Shown here piece by piece: positions 8,731 to 16,454 of a DNA stretch of 21,223 nucleotides; the first letter of the stretch is position 1; every line of letters starts with the position of its first letter. The stretch is from positions 1 through 21,223 of the forward strand of contig JAOPGA020000186.1 of assembly GCA_026419775.2 (NCBI GenBank). The letters run 5' to 3'. The DNA is from Acrasis kona (lineage: Eukaryota > Heterolobosea > Eutetramitea > Acrasida > Acrasidae). The position numbers were made by a program, and so were the translations under genes. The notes beneath the pieces are model-generated. The model was not told where the DNA came from. It saw nothing but the letters and a program-made list of their open reading frames with translations, and did no database searches.

Positions 8731-9285
8731 TTCACGTTGGGTTTTATTCCGATATGGTTTCCCAATGTCCTGTATCGTAAGTGCAGGTTACAAGGGTTGT
8801 GGTGTTGCTGTAGTCAGCCATGCCTACGTCCTACTACCGTAGTTAGTTAGGTTCAACAGAGGAAGTAGTCAGTCTGCCGTTGTCAGATTCGATTTGCCCC
8901 TCTGCCTCATTAATCTTACCGTTGATAAGAGTACAAGTTAGTATATTAGAGGTATCACGGAGTTGCTGATTATGCCGTAGTCAAATCAGTCTTCGTCCTA
9001 GACGATTCTAGGTTTAGTGTTAGTTTATTGTTAGTATTCAAGAACAAGTGTCCTGCTCATTGTTTCGTGTGGAGTGTTGTAATATATTATATTTAGAATC
9101 AACCATGAAGAGTCCAAAAGAGATACATTAATAAGGAAGTCAGTAATAACAATTGTAGATGATAGACGACTGATGGACGAGTCAGTTATGAGCTCTTGGA
9201 TTAGTATAAAAAGGATACTATAATGTTAGGAATAAATATCTTAGAATTGATCTTGTAACCACATGTTAGTTTTACTAGTGTCTAT
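8731..9285. other. spacer without a recognised gene
   Basis: There is no convincing ORF on either strand. Degenerate CGTAGT motifs continue for a short distance after the minisatellite (about 8840-8990). Confidence 0.4.
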
Positions 9286-9437
9286 ATGATTATTCTTTAT
9301 TTCATTGATGATACTCTATTTTTAGAGCAAGGAACCTAAGATAATAATACTCTGTATAATGATCTACAATTTGTCAACAATTACTTTGATCAACAAGCTG
9401 CATTAAATATACAACCCTTTACAAATTACAATATTAA
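9286..9437 (+). pseudogene. 5' fragment of an ORF split by a MULE insertion
   Basis: ATG at 9286 starts a frame with one TAA (9337-9339) that otherwise reads as Asn/Asp/Tyr-rich coding sequence to 9437, the last base of the left TSD. Once the element at 9438-12264 and one TSD copy are taken out, the same frame continues at 12274 (see that entry). The two pieces total 894 nt, an exact multiple of three, ending in the TAA at 13013-13015. The product family is discussed with the 3' fragment. Confidence 0.55.
9429..9437. repeat. left 9-bp target-site duplication of the MULE
   Basis: CAATATTAA, identical to 12265-12273 on the other side of the element. Confidence 0.85.
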
Positions 9438-9540
9438 GGGTCTACACAATAAGACTCTAACCTTGATTAACCATATTTGTAATTCTCCGGAATGCGGAAA
9501 CTCTAAGAATATATTTGGAGACTCTAAGAATATATTTGGT
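9438..9540 (+). repeat. left terminal and subterminal repeats of the MULE
   Basis: The outer 23 bp form the TIR. A GACTCTAACCTTGATTAACC block matches, inverted, the right end near 12149-12173 with one gap and a mismatch. It also holds a 21-bp tandem duplication (9498-9518 and 9519-9539, core ACTCTAAGAATATATTTGG). Confidence 0.75.
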
Positions 9541-9545
9541 AAAAT

Positions 9546-12006
9546 CTATTTATTTTTACTTCTCCTCTTCCTTACTGAAGACCGACTTGACGAAGATGAA
9601 GAATTTTTGAAGTCAGACATCTCTCCTTCATTTACGTCATATGCACGGAAGTTCAATGTTGTTCTTCTTCTTGCTTCTCTACTGATAAGCGTAGGGCTCT
9701 TTGCAATCATGCGAAGCATTCTTGACTCTGAAATTGGCTGTCCAATACTTTCAGGAAACGTTCCATTCTCAGGAGTTGCTATGTTCTTCTTCCTCCTCTT
9801 TCTTGTTTTTATTGGTGTTGTTCCAATAGGTGACAATTGTATTGCTGAACTGCTACCAACATCATTTGAGAAGCCAATTAAATCATCAGTCCTACAAGGA
9901 GTGAACACAGGTGGTGTGTGTGGAACTAGCTCAGGAGATTGCTGAGGTGTTATAGGTTGTGGTGTTACAGGTTGCTGTACTGATACTTCAAACTGCCCCA
10001 GGCCATGTTCCTCAAAGTAATTCGTGAAGTTCAAATTCCTCTCTTCTTGAGTGTATGGCCCAACTTCAGAGTTGACACATGAGTTTTCGTTTGCCAACGA
10101 TAAAAGGGACTCTAACAACAAACCATAATCATTCCTAAGCGAATCAAGATCGCCTTGGTCAAGCTTTAACAACTTGATGTAATTGAAGAGCAACGCAAGT
10201 TGCATTTCATTTTCAGGCAGCTGGATGATTTGCTTTATTGTATCCGGTGCTCTACCATCATTGTGATATCGTTTCTCCCTTCTTTGTTTGGCGTCTGCTA
10301 TACGCTTTGCCTCCGTTCTATTACGGTAAGTTGTTCTGACATTTGTTGAAGATGCAAAGAAATAACTGTAGAACAGGCGGTCCTCATCAAACATATCACC
10401 AAGCTCTATTTGAATATTTACATTTAAAATCCTGCGATATTGGTTGTGAATTTCCTTAGCGGCATTTGTATCACGAGGGAGCTCATTAAACTTAACATTC
10501 TCGGAGCAGCAGCATACAAGCATTTTTACATGAAGACTTTCTGCGTTAAGTAACCACCAATCAACCCATGCCTTTGAACCAGGGTATTTTGCTTCAATTA
10601 CTTTGAACCATGTAACCACTTCTGCAGTAGAACTTAAGGCTGTTGGCATTGCTTGACAGTTCTTCATGAAATAATTTAGCTCGTCCTCAGTTTGACAGAG
10701 AATTTTTGCAACACGCTCACAAGACCGTAGCCTATGTACGTAGCATCCCTTAACAGTCTGCCAAAAGCGACGTTCCCCTTCATCCTGCCCTAGGTACTTG
10801 ATGAGCATGTCATGATACCCAAAGGCTTCACCAGTCGAAAAGTCAAAAAGAGCGCCAGTGAGCTGACATAGAAAAGACAAGACATCTACCCCATCTTCTT
10901 CAAGAACACTCATCCAATTACAAAAGAAGTTAAAGTAGAAGGTTTGGTCTATACGTTCATGTCGGCAGCGTGCAACAGTCATTATACGCTCCAGTTCTGG
11001 GATCCACATTACTATTGATGTGACATAGAGAATACTCTCAGAGGAAGAGTGTTTGGTATCGCATAGGAAATAAGTATTATGTGAAACTGCTTGAATCATA
11101 AAGGGAGGCTGGATATGGATAAGAATCCCACCACCACGTTCTTTTCAAATACGACACCAGGGAAATAAAGCATCCTCAATATGGAAGTCGGCAATTTGGT
11201 CTTTTGTAAAAATAAATATGATATTTAACGTAATTTAACTTACTGTTCTGTGGTGATTTGGAAAGAAGCTGCAACTTGGACACCTCAACCTTCCGTACTG
11301 CAGAAATTGGATCATCCTTACAATCAAAGATTTTAGCAACAACTTTCCGCCGGTAATGTTGTAGTCGGTCAACATTAAGGAGAGCAGCAGACTGCTCAGA
11401 AGATGGAACACCCTGTAAATTCAAGCACAGGTCCTTTGTTGTTGCCTTGGGATTAGCCGTCACCTCGTCACTTATCATGTCGCGCACTTTTTGGGGAACC
11501 CGGAATGCTGGTGGTAACTGGTGGTTGTGGAAGTTGGTTGTACTATATGGACTATAGCAATAGAGCCATTGGTGACCCTCTGTGACCCAATTGTAGAATA
11601 CTACTTGACACATGTTGTTGCCCACACATTTATTTGTCATTTTTTAACCAGTTCCCTTATATTTTTTACAGGTAGGGTTGTGGGACAATATTGGCTCAAT
11701 GCATGTGCATGTATCATCCGGACAGGTCAAGACACCATTGCAACGGGCATGGTATCGAGTGATGTTGTTGTAGATTGTTCTACCTATTTCCATTTTTTCT
11801 GTATTTTTTCCGTGGCCATCCATGCATACAGAGATGTCTTTCATGAGTTGTCTATCTGTACTTGGCGCCTCTGTGTGGTAAAGTACATTATACAATGGGA
11901 ATTGCATAATATTATCAAGTGGCATTTCTTTGATGTCTGCCAATGGAATCTTCTTCACAATAGATTTAACTTGGACTTTCTTTGTATGTAGATTTTGCTT
12001 GGACAT
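9546..12006 (-). pseudogene. MULE-family transposase, two in-frame stops, one 43-nt intron
   Basis: The gene reads on the minus strand from ATG at 12006. Exon 1 runs to 11244, the intron is 11243-11201 and exon 2 is 11200-9546, 806 codons in all, ending in TAG. A cysteine/histidine cluster at about residues 88-162 (CNGVLTCPDDTC, CKKYKG, then FHNHQLPP) resembles the GCM1/WRKY-type zinc fingers of MULE transposases. The catalytic core follows: Asp302 in FLCDTKH, Asp374 in GALFDFSTGEAFG, the family-typical Cys/His pair in KGCYVHRLRS (407/410) and Glu504 in TNAAKEIHNQ. The C-terminus is proline-rich, with basic patches (KTRKRRKK, VRKRRSKNK) that could be nuclear signals. TAA at 11644-11646 (codon 121) and TGA at 11145-11147 interrupt it, so it is probably inactive although the DDE residues remain. 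Confidence 0.8.
11201..11243 (-). other. predicted 43-nt intron in the MULE transposase
   Basis: The minus-strand donor is AACA|GTAAGT and the acceptor TTTTTACAAAAG|AC, phase 1. Removal joins the zinc-finger exon to the catalytic exon in frame. Confidence 0.65.
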
Positions 12007-12141
12007 GACAATCAATATATTTTTCAATAAAGTGATTTATTTATTATAAAGTACAAGTCGAAATTTATACTTTTTGCTTCACCGCCATAATATATAACGG
12101 TAATCATGTTCTTGCATCCTCCAGTGTTGCTTGTGCCGCCG

Positions 12142-12264
12142 AGAAGTGTAATGGATAATCAAGTTAGAGTCCGTTCCTAATTTGGTTAGAGTCCCGCTAA
12201 TTCCTAATTTGGGCAAAAAACTTAGAGTTTAGAGTCTCCACTTAGAGTCAAAATCTGTAAACTC
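12142..12264 (-). repeat. right terminal and subterminal repeats of the MULE
   Basis: Read on the minus strand it starts GAGTTTACAGATTTTGAC and carries four GACTCTAA motifs, two of them followed by CAAATTAGGAA or its reverse-ordered neighbour. It is the inverted partner of 9438-9540. Confidence 0.75.
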
Positions 12265-12273
12265 CAATATTAA
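12265..12273. repeat. right 9-bp target-site duplication of the MULE
   Basis: CAATATTAA, identical to 9429-9437. Confidence 0.85.
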
Positions 12274-13015
12274 TCTTCTGTATCTCAACCATGAGGCACA
12301 AAAAGCCTTTATTTGTTCATTTAAAAATACTTTTGTACAATGTATCCTATCAAAACCATTTATCAAGCCAATTTTTGTCTTTAGACCACAAATTCGTTCA
12401 TACTTCATTAATGTTGATGGACAACAAAGCTGCTTATTATAGCACAAGAACAACAGTTATGTCATGATTAACAAATTCTCCCCTTTTGAACATGAATGTT
12501 TCTCATTTATGATACAACATTTTCCAATCTTTAACAAACCAAAAAGTGCACTAGATATTGAAAAACACATTAATGAAACCAATAAGAAAAGTGTTACTTA
12601 TATAATAATGGGCAAAGATGAACTTGAGAATAAAGTGTTATATGGCGGGACCATTAAACAATATTTTAATGAGTTGAGTGAGTATTTAGATGGACATAAA
12701 TTTTACAACGCTTCTTTAGATCTAAAAATATTAAATCCAATATGTCAACCAAACGGTAGTTTTATATGTGGATTGAACCCCAACATTAATTCTGGACGCA
12801 TTGCAGAGAGAGAATTATTACATCATTGTGGATGTTTAGTGTTAAGAAAATTACTTATCGTTTTCATGAACGACTTGATGATAATACCTCATTTAAAATA
12901 CGAATGGCAAATTGCCGAGAACAATCATAACAAGGCATTAGTTGACGCTATTAGAAATAATGGCCAACTTACTCAAGAAGTAGTTGACATTCAATTATCA
13001 ATCTATAACAACTAA
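12274..13015 (+). pseudogene. 3' fragment of the split ORF; possible GIY-YIG-like domain
   Basis: The frame continues from 9437 with a hydrophobic/basic stretch to TAG at 12440-12442. It then runs from ATG 12464 for 183 more residues to TAA. In the last part VTYIIMGKDELENKVLYGGT is followed by an H about 20 residues on (EYLDGHKF) and then AERELLHHCGC. Spacing of Y-I-I, Y-x-G-x-T, His and Glu is reminiscent of a degenerate GIY-YIG nuclease, but the match is weak and I would not assign activity. If the 183-residue part is expressed alone it has its own ATG. The MULE insertion and two stops in the longer frame make it a pseudogene in its full-length form. It is followed by AATAAAAAAT, a possible poly-A signal. 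Confidence 0.5.
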
Positions 13016-13660
13016 TAAAAAATACATTTTTATGAATCTCAACTTATTTAAAGCATTCCCTTATCCTCCAGTTAGGGTGGGTAGGATGATAAAAGTTAAC
13101 AAAATTATGTAAAAGTAATGAGATGTGATCTCCTTTTATTCAAATACTAAACTTTTGATTTATAAAGTATATAATATTATAAACTTAATGTAATGAGAGC
13201 AGTTGGACCAAGGACTGGTAAATGTATATATATTACACAGCCTTGAATACCACTAGCATTCACATACACTAAGCTTGCTAGAGTGTCCTATATTGTTATT
13301 CATCATGTATTTTTTAGGGTGGGAGAGTAGGGTAATGCAAACCAAATGAAATGTAAACTTTTGTGCTGTATAGTTCCAAATGTATTCTAGTACTAATTCT
13401 CCTTCAAATGCTCTCTAATATAATTCTCAACCGCTTTTCAAACTGAAATGTAATAATGATATATATATCCTGTAATGCACACTACCCCAACAATACAGAC
13501 AGTATCGCTCTTTTTAACGTGGAATCATACATGTAAAAAAAGCCTTAACAGCTGCAAACAAAGAGATCAAGAGGCAAACAAGGTTGACTCAACGAGGACA
13601 TGACACCATTTCCCCTGTCGTGTTATCAGTCAATTACTCTGTTACCTCATCTTCTTATAG
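13016..13660. other. AT-rich spacer and 5' junction zone of the LINE
   Basis: There is no supportable gene up to about 13550. From about 13560 one frame (with RGHDTISPVVLSVNYSV) reads as coding but switches frame near 13658. It may be LINE sequence with a frameshift or intron. I see no endonuclease catalytic motifs upstream, so the LINE appears truncated here. Confidence 0.35.
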
Positions 13661-14063
13661 GGCTATGATACAAATTCTCAAGAATTTGTTCATACTGACC
13701 ATCGGTTAGTCACCGTTGATATTTCTACCAGAATTTCGTCTGTCCAAAAAAAGCCATCTCCTCTCATCAGATTTGACTTCCCAGATATTTCAGAAGACAT
13801 CAGTGGTTTCACCNAAAAATGGAATGAATATGAACTCCTCGCCGAAGCCTATGAGGCCCCTCAATCACTATTGGTGGAAGTAAGAAGTAGCCACCTCATT
13901 GACCACTTACTCAAATGTGCCACAGAGGTCTTTGGTACCAAACCACCGAAACTAGACATATTCGAAAGTAAGAATGTGAGGAAAGCTAGAAAAGCACTCC
14001 GTTTTGCCCAACGCGAACGTGACCAAATATTAAACAACATGTTTGATATTGACAGCTTGTTAC
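13661..14063 (+). pseudogene. LINE ORF2, 5' piece: C-terminal end of AP-endonuclease domain and linker
   Basis: The frame opens after TAG at 13658-13660. HTDHRLVTVDISTRI near the start fits the S/T-D-H motif that closes APE-type endonuclease domains of non-LTR retrotransposons. A basic linker follows (KNVRKARKALRFAQRERDQI). There is an N at 13814. The catalytic N-terminal part of the endonuclease is missing, so this copy is 5'-truncated, as LINE copies usually are. At 14059-14063 the frame meets the GTTAC target duplication of the integrase transposon and continues, in the same frame, at 16455. The DNA between 14064 and 14152 also happens to be open but belongs to the inserted element. Confidence 0.7.
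14059..14063. repeat. left 5-bp target-site duplication of the integrase transposon
   Basis: GTTAC, repeated at 16450-16454. Five base pairs is within the 4-6 bp range made by retroviral-type integrases. The exact TSD length (3 to 5 bp) cannot be fixed from one copy. Confidence 0.7.
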
Positions 14064-14145
14064 CTCACAGGAATCCTCTCAAAAAAATCCGACCGGAATC
14101 CTCGGGGACTAAAAGGGGAAATAACATTACAATAATCCGCGAGGT
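14064..14145 (+). repeat. left terminal inverted repeat of the integrase transposon
   Basis: It contains two GGAATCCTC motifs and ends with AATCCGCGAGGT. The spacing from the second GGAATCCTC to AATCCGC is within one base of that in the right repeat, apart from a length difference in the outer A-tract. Confidence 0.7.
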
Positions 14146-14185
14146 AAAATAAACTGTTAAATTCAAAAACTTTCTTGTGTATGTT

Positions 14186-16276
14186 ATGAGACCAGGTTCT
14201 GACACACTAAGCAAGACGTCATATGACCACTTGTATTATTATTTTGAAAATAATAAATCATATCATAAAGATCTTGGCAAGGAGCTGAAGCGGTACTGCG
14301 AGAGTCTTCTTGGTAGAGGTTCCAAAGCGAAGACAACAAAGAGAAGGTGTCAGTGGGATTTGGAGAAGGACCATCTATTAATAGGTCTTCCGAAAAGTGA
14401 AGTTGTTAGAGTGGCAGTCGCACCCACTCATGATGAGCTCTTGGATCCTCAAGCTGTGTTGCAAAACCTTCAACAGCGACCAATAAGTGAGGAGAAGGTC
14501 ACCACTCTCTACTGGTTTGTTTATCCTCGTGTTTCGGAAAGACCAGATATCATCATGAGAGCGCATGAGTCTGTAGGCCATCATCGTGTTGAAAGCACGG
14601 TGTATGAGATCAGAAAGACTTATTTCTGGGATAACATTAATGATAATGTTAAAATGCACCTGAAAACATGCTTCAGCTGCTCAAAACACGGTCGTGGTGG
14701 TCACTCTGCTCCACAAAACTGGGCTGTCCCGCTCAAAATGCACATTAGTGAGGGTCCGTATAAAGATCTGTATATGGATTGCACTTTCATGCCACCCTGT
14801 ACCCGAAACAAGTAATATTAATTTGATTTTTCAATGTATTTTAACACTTTATTAGGTACAATGTAATCCTCCACATCATCGACCACTTCACAAAGAAAGC
14901 ATGGGGGTTCATGTTCAACTCAAAGCATGCGAATAAAATGGTTAGTACTTTGAAGTCAGTACTTGAAAGAACTCCTGGTCTCGTTATTACAGATGCTGTA
15001 ATCCACTCGGATAATGGGACTGAATTTAAAAATAAATTTATGACCATTATGATTACTGGATTGGGGTCGCGACAAGTTTTCAGTGCTGTCTACCACCCGC
15101 AAACACAAGGTTTGGTTGAAAAGTTGAATGGTACAATCAAACTCAGTCTCTTGCAAAAGGCTGATGGTGATGGTGCTTGGTCTGTTTGTTATGAACAAGT
15201 TCTCATCGACTACAACAACACAAAACATTCCACAATTGGGATGTCACCTAACGAGGCAGTTAACAAGTGTGTAAGGAAACTTACTTTGAATGTTAACGGA
15301 GCAACTCTCGAGGATGTTCTTAATGAAGATGCTATGGTCAAAAAGAACATTGAGATGGTTAAGGAAAGAACCATCAAATGTGCCAACAAGGCTAACAAGG
15401 CACATCTCAAGGGTAAAGACATCGCCTCATTGAAAGTTGGTGACCGTGTTGTTGTTCGTTTGCCGAAAAGGTACCGTAAGAAGAACGAGTCTCAATTTCC
15501 AAGGTCAGGAAAGACGAGCAGGACAATCTTGAGGAAGCTGCTGTTGCCTTGTGGTTAGAGTCACAGAAAGAACCCAACCAAGATGAAGTGTCATCACCAC
15601 AAGAGCCAGAGGCGACGATAGATGTAGAAGTTGCTGTGGAAGTAGCCGAAGAAGCTGCTCCAGCGCAAACACAGCCGAAGACTTTGAATACATTCTCAGT
15701 CAATGAGGTGTGTTTGTGGCTTCAACAATCTGGTCTGCAAGGTCTTACAGGTACATAATTATGTTTATACCAATTTAACTTTTTAAAGAGCTTTTTCAAA
15801 CGGAGGCCATTGACGGAGAGGTATTGGATCTTATGACAGACGAAGACATCGCCGACAAACGTTTGGGAATACCTTGGGGGCTGCAAAAGAAGTTTAAGGC
15901 CCAACTCGCAATCTTAAAGCAGACTTTTTCAACAGATGCTTTAGTAGCGGACGATTCGTTTACTTTTGAGCTGAACAGTTCATTTGGGGGCCGTAGCTTC
16001 AATGATGATGTGGCCGCCGTGGATACATTGGACTTTCCCTCTGAAAAAGCAGATCCGGTTGAGGATGTGGTTCAAACTGCAGTACATGTGGACACTGGAG
16101 TACTGCATGCTAGAACCGACACATGCGAGGTTAGTCGCTCTGACGAGACATCCGAAGAACATGTTTCCACAACTGTGATGAGGCAAAGGAGGAAACTCAA
16201 GAAAAGAAACCTTGAGGAAAGGTCACCAAGTAAAGGTACACAAGAAATGCCTCAAAATAAATTTGTTCGTTCATAA
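14186..16276 (+). CDS. integrase/transposase with H2C2 zinc finger, D,D35E core and SAM domain
   Basis: Four exons (14186-14811, 14856-15475, 15514-15750, 15789-16276) give an uninterrupted 656-residue frame from ATG to TAA. The zinc finger uses His127, His132/133, Cys162 and Cys165 (HESVGHHRV, then CFSC). The integrase core has Asp198 (YMDCTF), Asp261 (IHSDNGTEF) and Glu297 (GLVEKLNG), spacing D-x35-E, with the HPQTQG motif between. An acidic linker (about 430-475) leads to a SAM domain at about 477-540 (VNEVCLWLQQSGLQ, IDGEVLDLMTDEDI, then a closing helix), and the C-terminus is basic (RQRRKLKKRNLEER). The zinc finger and core cut and join DNA. SAM domains mediate protein self-association or RNA binding, so here it may aid multimerisation. 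All three introns are GT...AG, and exon 3 depends on the 38-nt intron at 15476-15513. Confidence 0.85.
14812..14855 (+). other. predicted 44-nt intron, integrase gene
   Basis: Donor AACAA|GTAATA, acceptor ACTTTATTAG|G. It restores the integrase core between the first catalytic Asp and the following beta strand (VILHIIDHFTKKAWGF). Confidence 0.8.
15476..15513 (+). other. predicted 38-nt intron, integrase gene
   Basis: Donor TACC|GTAAGA, acceptor CAGGAAAG|AC. It joins the frame ending RLPKRY to the frame starting EQDNLEEAAVALWLESQ. The alternative is a sequencing or real frameshift in the same place. Confidence 0.55.
15751..15788 (+). other. predicted 38-nt intron inside the SAM domain
   Basis: Donor CTTACAG|GTACAT, acceptor CTTTTTAAAG|AG. 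It joins the first SAM helix to the rest of the domain in frame. Confidence 0.8.
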
Positions 16277-16357
16277 TAGAAGTACTTTTATTTTTTATGT
16301 TACATTCAATTTTCACGTTGTTCATGTGAGGTAACATGTCGATCCTACGCTAAATCC

Positions 16358-16449
16358 ACCTGGCGGATTTTCGTCAGATTTTCATTCTCCGGAATCCGGA
16401 GGATTCCCATCGTGTTTTTTTTTGTAAAAAGTCTGAGGATTATCCTCAG
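16358..16449 (-). repeat. right terminal inverted repeat of the integrase transposon
   Basis: It is the inverted partner of 14064-14145. It also holds two short palindromes, CTCCGG-AAT-CCGGAG (16387-16401) and CTGAGGAT-T-ATCCTCAG (16433-16449), the second at the very end. Confidence 0.7.
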
Positions 16450-16454
16450 GTTAC
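16450..16454. repeat. right 5-bp target-site duplication of the integrase transposon
   Basis: GTTAC, matching 14059-14063. Confidence 0.7.

Larger units (their letters stand above)
9438..12264 (-). mobile_element. MULE (Mutator-like) DNA transposon with decayed transposase gene
   Basis: The 2827-bp element is flanked by a perfect 9-bp duplication (9429-9437 and 12265-12273). The ends are inverted repeats: 17 of the outer 23 bases agree between GGGTCTACACAATAAG... on the left and the reverse complement of the right end, GAGTTTACAGATTTTG..., and both then have GACTCTAA. Further inside, GACTCTAA recurs at least three times on the left and four times, inverted, on the right, together with a shared CTTGATTA-CCAT block. 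A MULE-family transposase fills the interior on the minus strand. Excision restores the flanking ORF, which fixes the borders. Confidence 0.85.
14064..16449 (+). mobile_element. integrase-type DNA transposon (Ginger-like) inserted in the LINE
   Basis: The 2386-bp segment is bounded by GTTAC on both sides. The ends form a long imperfect inverted repeat (14064-14145 versus 16358-16449). Blocks in the same order are CTCACAGGAATCCTC versus CTGAGGATAATCCTC, then GGAATCCTCGG versus GGAATCCTCCGG, then AATCCGCGAGGT versus AATCCGCCAGGT. A single four-exon integrase gene fills it, with no reverse transcriptase, gag or LTRs, so it is a cut-and-paste type rather than an LTR retroelement. Removing it with one GTTAC joins the LINE halves in frame. 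The ends lack the TG...CA of typical Ginger elements, so the family name is provisional. Confidence 0.8.

Noticed and set aside
9155-9185. Hammerhead ribozyme-like core (CTGATG...CGAG)
   Set aside because: The conserved CUGAUGA and GAAA core segments are not both present; only a 5-bp ACTGA/TCAGT hairpin is visible.
9463-9945. Plus-strand membrane-protein-like ORF (160 codons)
   Set aside because: It is antisense to the MULE transposase C-terminus and the left TIR; the hydrophobicity comes from reading Lys/Arg/Ser codons backwards.
11521-11991. Plus-strand 156-codon ORF
   Set aside because: It is antisense to the zinc-finger exon of the MULE transposase.
14064-14152. LINE coding sequence continuing to the TAA at 14150
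   Set aside because: This open stretch is the transposon's left inverted repeat. The LINE frame is continuous only when it is removed.
14911-15558. Integrase as separate genes in three unconnected ORFs
   Set aside because: Three GT...AG introns of 38 to 44 nt link all parts into one 657-codon frame with a complete catalytic triad.
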